DNA from: Burkholderiales bacterium
Lineage (GTDB): Bacteria > Pseudomonadota > Gammaproteobacteria > Burkholderiales > Casimicrobiaceae
Reading direction: 5' to 3'
DNA length: 37,623 nucleotides
Assembly: GCA_031270015.1 (NCBI GenBank)
Contig: JAISYH010000004.1
Location: forward strand, 1 to 37,623
Part shown: in pieces, positions 33,024-37,623 of the stretch
Position numbering within the stretch: the first letter of the stretch is position 1
Layout: every line of letters starts with the position of its first letter
Made by a program: the position numbers and the translations under genes
The notes under the pieces: model-generated
The model's database searches: none
Told to the model about the DNA's origin: nothing
Seen by the model: the letters and a program-made list of their open reading frames with translations, nothing else

Positions 33024-33644
33024 TCACGGGAAAATCAAAAACTCTTTTCCGCGTCTGTGTGGCAGAGGCTTACCTGGTTTCGGGTATATCAGCGGGCTGA
33101 TCTTGCAACGACGCAACCATTGTTTTTTGATGAAATACAGATAGCGGAATTGTCGAAACCGATGCTTGACCGCTCTGTGTAGGTTGGCTCTTAAATATAC
33201 GCCTCGCTGCCCTCCTTTTTTGTGTGCCATTAATAGCATATCGTGATAAGTGACGCCATCAAGCTCGTAAAATGTTGTCCAATGGGAACCAAAATAATAA
33301 AAATTGGCGGCTTGGTAAACAACGCCCAACGCGCCGCATCTCTCATCCGCGAATGATTGTATCCAAGCGACGGACGGACAAGCTTTTTTGATATATTTTA
33401 TACTATAGCTAATCGCCCTGCTCTCGCTATTACGCGGCGCGACGTCGTCCATCCACATCCTATTCAACTCTAGATATTCGCCCACTTGTGTGCCTGCGAC
33501 GATTTTGTCGGCAACGCGCGGATTGAGCGCGTAGCCAAATTGCAAGACGCCACACAAAATACCGCCCATGAATACGCCCAGATGGATGAAACTATTATTG
33601 ACGATCCTGTACGCCTTGAGACCGTGGTGATCGCCGTAGAGCAA
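33024..33644 (-). CDS. Mom-like phage DNA (adenine) modification protein, possibly 5'-truncated
   Basis: The 206-residue protein has the hallmark segments of phage Mom-like proteins: [58 protein letters not shown] and the tail [14 protein letters not shown], then PYPKPG-like YPKPGKP. Mu Mom converts adenines in DNA to a carbamoylmethylated form that blocks restriction enzymes and has a GNAT-like fold. The only start is a TTG directly after an in-frame stop, with no good ribosome site, so roughly 20-30 N-terminal residues may be lost. It lies between transposase debris and a broken phage gene, so this is probably prophage residue; the core looks intact. Confidence 0.7.
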   Translation of the reverse strand: MLYGDHHGLKAYRIVNNSFIHLGVFMGGILCGVLQFGYALNPRVADKIVAGTQVGEYLELNRMWMDDVAPRNSESRAISYSIKYIKKACPSVAWIQSFADERCGALGVVYQAANFYYFGSHWTTFYELDGVTYHDMLLMAHKKGGQRGVYLRANLHRAVKHRFRQFRYLYFIKKQWLRRCKISPLIYPKPGKPLPHRRGKEFLIFP

Positions 33645-33809
33645 GCCTTAAACGATAAAAATAAAAGGCTGTCCCCTGAAAAAAAGCTCAATTAATCGTT
33701 CTGCTATACGAGCAGGCCGAATCATATGAACAGTCCGAATCTGAATCACAATTCAACTTTGATGAATATATGGAGAAGTTATTTTCATTAACTTTATGAG
33801 AGGTATTCA

Positions 33810-34359
33810 ATGGATAAAATTCAGAATGTGAAGAAGCAAATTGAAGAAATCATAGAAGGCGCTGACTCTGAAAAGATGGCGTCAGGTGCTATAAACATAA
33901 CATCCACCGGCTCTGGCGACGGCGTCGGTATCGGAAATACCATAATTAAGACAGAGCGCGTAGTCCAAAAAATAGTTGCGACCCCCAAGCCTGGTATTAC
34001 CGAGATTACAGAAGAGCAAGTTGCTCGCCTGCATTTTTTGGTAGATGAGATCGTCCGTTTAGAATCCATAGGCAAACAGAAGCCAAAGACCATTCAATCG
34101 GTACGGAATTCATTAAATAGAAAAATGAAGGTCGGCGCTATGCGGATGATGCCTCTGGAGAAATTTCCAGCAGCAGAGAAGTTTTTGATGACATGGATTG
34201 GGCGCCTCACATCACAAAAAACGGTACAAAAGAAAGATGCCGACAATGTACGAAAGCGTAAAATCAGCTACATTCAAATCAACATGAAAAAACTTGACTG
34301 TGAGGAGCGCGTCAGGCGTTATATGGAGGAGAACTTTGGCACTCGCAGCTTAACCGCCC
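33810..34359 (+). pseudogene. Phage protein with ORF6C-like C-terminal domain, interrupted by an IS3-family element
   Basis: The N-terminal part (about 183 codons) has a Gly/Thr/Ser-rich segment (INITSTGSGDGVGIGNTII). An ORF6C-like region follows (TEEQVARLHFLVDEIVRLES, then KMKVGAMRMMPLEKFPAAEKFLMTW), the type found in phage antirepressor proteins. The reading frame runs into the left end of an insertion sequence at 34360. On the far side, 35566-35625 reads EPKLHINPEHVLIVQEEEK and a stop in a suitable orientation, the likely lost C-terminus. The gene was therefore split by the IS. Upstream, AGAGGT lies about 10 nt before the ATG. Confidence 0.6.
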
Positions 34360-34378
34360 TGACCTGCGCCCATTTTTC

Positions 34379-35242
34379 CTACCAAGTTGAACTAGAGGAT
34401 TTAGTCGTTGTTAGTAAATCATTATCCAGCTTTTCTTTGAACTCATTCGGCGTCAGGTAGTCTAAGCTCGAATGAGGTCTGGCTTCATTATAATGAATTC
34501 GCCAGTCTTCGATGATGACTTTGGCTTCTCGCCGATTACGAAACCATTCCATCGAAAGACATTCATCGCGAAATTTGCCATTGAAGCTTTCATTGGCGCC
34601 ATTTTGCCAGGGCTTTCCGGGTTCGATCACTACAGTTTCCAACTTCTCATCTATTGCCCATTGCAGTAGTCGGGTACTGACAAATTCAGGGCCGTTGTCG
34701 CTTCTCAAGTGCTTGGGTGTCCCATGTAAACTGATCAAGCGGGTCAACGTTTCGATGACCCGCCCTGAACGAATGCTCCCCGCGACGTCAATAGCCAGGC
34801 ATTCTCGCGTGTATTCATCAATGACAGTCAGGCATTTCAATGTTTGCCCATTGGCGCAGCCATCATGAACAAAGTCATAGCTCCATACAGCGTTTCTTGC
34901 TGTTGGCGCGCATGGACGGGAAAGCGAGGTAATCCGTTTGCGTCTTTTCTTCCGAGCGGGAACTTGGAACCCCGCCTTTTGCCAAAGCCGACTACAACGC
35001 TTGCGGCTGATATGCATGCCTTCGCGAGCCAGAAAGATGCGGATACGCCGTGAACCAAAACGGGGATACTGAACAGACAGACGCTTCATCGCGTCAATCA
35101 CCGGAGTGTCTTTAATCGGCATCTTCAGCGAATAATACAAACCCGAACGAGACACTTGCGCCAGCGCACAGGCGCGACGTTGTGGCAAACCGCGTTCAAT
35201 ACCGTAACGAGCTTGCGCCAACCGTACCTGTGCGCCTACCAT
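34379..35242 (-). CDS. IS3-family transposase OrfB (DDE integrase-like)
   Basis: The 287-residue protein has an N-terminal HTH_21-like part (GIERGLPQRRACALAQVSRSGLYY), then the rve integrase core with D in VWSYDFVHDG, D in LRSDNGPEFVS and E in NESFNGKFRDECL, matching DDE spacing. The start lies at the end of orfA, where seven A residues (complement of 35242-35248) form a slippery run; the active transposase is probably an OrfAB fusion made by programmed -1 frameshifting, as known for IS3 elements. Confidence 0.92.
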   Translation of the reverse strand: MVGAQVRLAQARYGIERGLPQRRACALAQVSRSGLYYSLKMPIKDTPVIDAMKRLSVQYPRFGSRRIRIFLAREGMHISRKRCSRLWQKAGFQVPARKKRRKRITSLSRPCAPTARNAVWSYDFVHDGCANGQTLKCLTVIDEYTRECLAIDVAGSIRSGRVIETLTRLISLHGTPKHLRSDNGPEFVSTRLLQWAIDEKLETVVIEPGKPWQNGANESFNGKFRDECLSMEWFRNRREAKVIIEDWRIHYNEARPHSSLDYLTPNEFKEKLDNDLLTTTKSSSSTW

Positions 35243-35499
35243 TTTTTTCGGTTGATCTCCTGCATCACTTCGATTTCAAGCACCTGATCGACAACGAGCT
35301 TACGTAACCGCGTATTCTCAGATTCCAGTGCTTTTAATCGTTTGACTTCATCGACCGCCAAGCGGTCAAACTTCTTGCGCCAAGCATAAATGCTGGCTTC
35401 ACTCACACCATGTCGACGGGCTACCTCAGCGATCGTGCCTTGATCCGTCTCTCGCAAAATGCGGACTATTGGTTCATCACTGTAATATTTCTTCTTCAT
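35236..35499 (-). CDS. IS3-family transposase OrfA
   Basis: The 87-residue helix-turn-helix protein (MKKKYYSDEPIVRILRETDQGTIAEVARRHGVSEASIYAWRKK) is followed by a leucine-zipper-like helix. This is the IS407/IS2-type OrfA. It binds the element ends and overlaps orfB by 7 bp at the A7 slippery run. Confidence 0.92.
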   Translation of the reverse strand: MKKKYYSDEPIVRILRETDQGTIAEVARRHGVSEASIYAWRKKFDRLAVDEVKRLKALESENTRLRKLVVDQVLEIEVMQEINRKKW

Positions 35500-35639
35500 A
35501 ACGCCTCCTTCTTCAAGAGACTATTATCTCTAATTCAATTGGATCGAAAAAATGGGGACAGGTCAGAACCGAAGCTGCACATCAATCCCGAACATGTACT
35601 TATCGTTCAGGAAGAAGAAAAATAACCATTTCTCTTCTA

Positions 35640-36053
35640 TCAAAGAGATTCTATAAAATCTTTAAAAAAGCAATCATAATGGTCTTCATCTATAGCATCC
35701 CAGGTGGGGTCAAGCGCTTTGTAGATGAAATCAAAGGTATTGAAATCGACCCGAAAAAATGTTTTTAATCCCACTTTTATAATATATACATCAAAACACG
35801 CTAGCCTATATCTTTTTTTTATAAAAACATCTTTTCTCATGAAACGATTCTTGCCAATAAACACAGAGCGACTACGATAGTCATCGCTGTCAAATAAAGA
35901 AATCAAACTGGATCCCACCAAAAATCGTTTTATAACACCATCGGAACATGCGCCTGTGTCTCCTCCCGAAAAAACTTCTTTCGTTTTAAATGATTCGTTA
36001 TCAAATAAAAATACCTTATGTGCCCTAATATAGTCATTGATATAGTATTTCAT
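35640..36053 (-). CDS. Candidate immunity protein to the adjacent Rhs toxin
   Basis: The protein has 137 residues from the ATG at 36053, 10 bp after the stop of the Rhs gene; an upstream in-frame ATG at 36092 lies inside the toxin gene. It has no recognised domain. It is rich in aromatic and charged residues (KYYINDYIRAHKVFLFDNESF, YDCFFKDFIESL) and has no signal peptide. A small, unrelated gene directly downstream of an Rhs C-terminal tip is the standard position for a cognate immunity gene. AT content is higher than in the housekeeping part, as usual for such cassettes. Confidence 0.6.
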   Translation of the reverse strand: MKYYINDYIRAHKVFLFDNESFKTKEVFSGGDTGACSDGVIKRFLVGSSLISLFDSDDYRSRSVFIGKNRFMRKDVFIKKRYRLACFDVYIIKVGLKTFFRVDFNTFDFIYKALDPTWDAIDEDHYDCFFKDFIESL

Positions 36054-36063
36054 AATAAAAGAC

Positions 36064-37623
36064 TCATGGAAATAAGGACAAAGGGTGTTCAAGCATTCTT
36101 TGAGCTATATCTGCTGCGGCATCATACTCCGAGCTAGAACGAGATGCACCAGCAACAACTTCTTTCCAAACCTCCTCGTCTGTTGGCTTCAATCCCTGGC
36201 CAAGCATTGATTGTTTCTTTCTCTTAAATAACCATTCAGCAGAAGGTCCGACGCTGTCGCCGTAATGAAAATAATTTCTAACCTCTGCCCACTTGTTTAA
36301 AATGGAACCAGATGACCCTTGTCTACTTAGGTAACCACGAATGCTAACTTTAGTTTCATTTCGCAAGCCAACAACTTTTTTCGCTATCTGCTCATACGAG
36401 CTACCTGCTCTTTTCATCGCTAAAGCCACCTCATCAATTCTCTGTACAAGTTGAGAATACATAGCGCGCGTTGGTCCAGCTTTCTGCACGATAAACTTCA
36501 GAACGGAAACGCTTTTAGCCAAAGCGCCAACTCCCATAAAAGATAGGGTTATCTCTGTTACTCCTCTTGCTACGTTTCCTTCAGTTATAGACATAATACC
36601 TGAACCAATACCATATCCGGTTAGAAATGCTCCCCCGATGTTAACAGCTATCCCTATTTGAGCCATACTGAAAAATCTACCGCTAGGATCAATCATATTG
36701 ACTGGGTCATCATTTGCATATATGTAATTGTTGAGTGATAAAGGAATAAGTATGCTTCCCTCGAACTCATCCCTCGCCGTAAACCTCCCCGTCTGCGGAT
36801 CATAATCTCTCGCTCTCAAGTGATACAGATTCGCATCAGCGTCAAAGAGCTCACCCACATAGAGATGACTCAAGTCCGTTGAAAGCGTTTCGTCCGCCGT
36901 TCTGCCAAACCCATCGGTTCTGTTTCCAAACGCGTCAAAGCTGATCACGTCTTGAACCGCCCCAGTAGCGTCAACGGTAATCCGGCTGGATCCCTGCCCA
37001 TCCTGAAGAATGTAGGCGGTGTCGCCGCCCGTCGTCTGGCTGATCAAATCTCCTACCCCGTCCGGCGTGTGTACGTAGAGTCTTTCTTGCCACGCCCCAC
37101 CATTGACCCGTACCCAATGTTGCATGATCTCGCTATAGGGTCGGGCGGGATCGACGAGGTATTGCGTCTCGGTCGTGGTCGTTCCTTCTTTGGCGGTCTT
37201 GCCGATCCGCTTGCCTTCGGCGTCGAGCCGGTAGGTGATGACTTTGCCGGTGGTTTGATCGTCTATGCCGGTCAGCCGGTTGTCGCTGTTCCAGGTGTAG
37301 GTGATCGTCCCTTGCGGGGTTTCTTTTTTTGTCAGGTTGCCGTTGGCGTCGTAGCGGTAACGGATGGTGTTGGCGCCTGTCGTCTCTTCGGTCAACTGGT
37401 CGTTGTCGTTGTAGACGTAGGTCGTTTCAACGCCGTTTTCGGTTTTCTTGGCGCGGTTGCCGACTTTGTCGTATTGATAGTCGGTGGTTTTAATCTGAAC
37501 GCCAGCGGTGACTTTTTCTTGGAGGAGCTTGCCCGTTTCGTCGTAGCGGTAGTCGATCGTTCGGGTTTGACCTTCAATCGTTTCGACGGCTCGGGTCTTC
37601 CTGCCGTTGGCGTCCAGCGTGTA
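36064..37623 (-). CDS. rhs: Rhs-family polymorphic toxin, C-terminal part (5' end outside window)
   Basis: An open frame of 519 visible codons continues beyond the right edge. YD repeats run from the edge (DYRYDETGKLLQEK, YQYDKVGNR, YRYDANGNLTKKE, WNSDNRLTGI) into the RHS core end (LYHLRARDYDPQTGRFTARDEFEG, NNYIYANDDPVNMIDPSGR). After DPSG, the usual cleavage and swap boundary, a new C-terminal tip of about 200 residues begins. It has a hydrophobic glycine-rich first half (MAQIGIAVNIGGAFLTGYGIGSG) and a basic second half ending RMLEHPLSLFP. The tip is not a family I recognise; it is the presumed toxin. Delivery could be by type VI secretion, but no vgrG, PAAR or Eag gene is visible. Confidence 0.9.
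   Translation of the reverse strand, partial: YTLDANGRKTRAVETIEGQTRTIDYRYDETGKLLQEKVTAGVQIKTTDYQYDKVGNRAKKTENGVETTYVYNDNDQLTEETTGANTIRYRYDANGNLTKKETPQGTITYTWNSDNRLTGIDDQTTGKVITYRLDAEGKRIGKTAKEGTTTTETQYLVDPARPYSEIMQHWVRVNGGAWQERLYVHTPDGVGDLISQTTGGDTAYILQDGQGSSRITVDATGAVQDVISFDAFGNRTDGFGRTADETLSTDLSHLYVGELFDADANLYHLRARDYDPQTGRFTARDEFEGSILIPLSLNNYIYANDDPVNMIDPSGRFFSMAQIGIAVNIGGAFLTGYGIGSGIMSITEGNVARGVTEITLSFMGVGALAKSVSVLKFIVQKAGPTRAMYSQLVQRIDEVALAMKRAGSSYEQIAKKVVGLRNETKVSIRGYLSRQGSSGSILNKWAEVRNYFHYGDSVGPSAEWLFKRKKQSMLGQGLKPTDEEVWKEVVAGASRSSSEYDAAADIAQRMLEHPLSLFP

Larger units (their letters stand above)
34360..35565 (-). mobile_element. Complete IS3-family insertion sequence (IS407-group-like), 1206 bp
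   Basis: Terminal inverted repeats are visible: the left begins TGACCTGCGCCCATTTTT and the right, read inward, TGACCTGTCCCCATTTTTT; both then share a CCAA-TTGAA-type stretch. The element contains overlapping orfA and orfB with intact DDE residues. IS407-group elements usually duplicate 4 bp of target, but the flanks here (GCCC and GAAC) do not match, so the insertion has been followed by change or is a hybrid. AACCG occurs near both outer ends, but with different offsets. Confidence 0.88.

Noticed and set aside
33486-33695. Plus-strand 69-codon frame opposite the Mom-like gene
   Set aside because: It is a shadow of the Mom-like frame with no ribosome site or domain.
37392-37577. Minus-strand Thr/Lys-rich 61-codon frame at the right edge
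   Set aside because: It is an out-of-frame reading of the Rhs YD repeats.

Overview
The window looks like a chromosomal segment of a facultatively anaerobic, denitrifying Gram-negative bacterium, most likely a betaproteobacterium (Rhodocyclales or Burkholderiales-like). This rests on the protein families seen (IspB polyprenyl synthase, GlnRS, XseA, YidC/YidD/RnpA/RpmH cluster, class III ribonucleotide reductase, clade II nitrous oxide reductase cluster) and on their general look. No rRNA is present, so the placement is an inference.

Layout. (1) Bases 1-2200 are accessory DNA. They hold the start of an IS200/IS605-type tnpB running off the left edge, strong GC hairpins, three iterons with DnaA boxes, a plasmid-type RPA replication initiator and an AlpA-like DNA-binding protein, ending at a tRNA-Pro(CGG). 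This reads as a plasmid-derived element lodged at the 3' end of the tRNA. (2) Bases 2660-12089 are a complete clade II nos operon: nosZ-B-D-G-C1-C2-H-F-L-Y. It has a Crp/Fnr-type promoter whose predicted transcript begins inside eight perfect 12-bp tandem repeats, and a strong hairpin separating nosZ from the rest. (3) Bases 12151-19329 are housekeeping genes: ispB, an Smr-domain gene and glnS on minus, xseA and a DUF808 gene on plus, aroC on minus. (4) Bases 19380-23732 are a minus-strand regulatory trio: CHASE2 histidine kinase, LysM-FecR secreted protein and OmpR-type response regulator. (5) Bases 24181-27699 are an anaerobic ribonucleotide reductase operon in which the glycyl-radical domain is encoded by its own 59-codon gene, separated from the large NrdD chain by a yegP (DUF1508) gene and followed by nrdG. 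(6) Bases 28172-32183 are the conserved rpmH-rnpA-yidD-yidC-mnmE cluster on minus. (7) From 32467 to the right edge is a second accessory zone. It has an IS256-family relic, a phage Mom-like DNA modification gene, an ORF6C-like phage gene split by a complete IS3-family (IS407-like) element, and the C-terminal part of an Rhs polymorphic toxin with a candidate immunity gene.

How it works together. NosZ reduces N2O. NosG, NosH, NosC1 and NosC2 probably carry electrons to it from the quinone pool, NosD/F/Y and NosL mature its copper sites, and the promoter would switch on under oxygen limitation. The NrdD/NrdG operon supplies deoxynucleotides under the same anoxic conditions. The most unusual points are the split glycyl-radical reductase with its inserted yegP gene, the repeat-built nosZ leader, the Rhs tip with an unrecognised toxin and immunity pair, and the Mom-like gene in phage debris.
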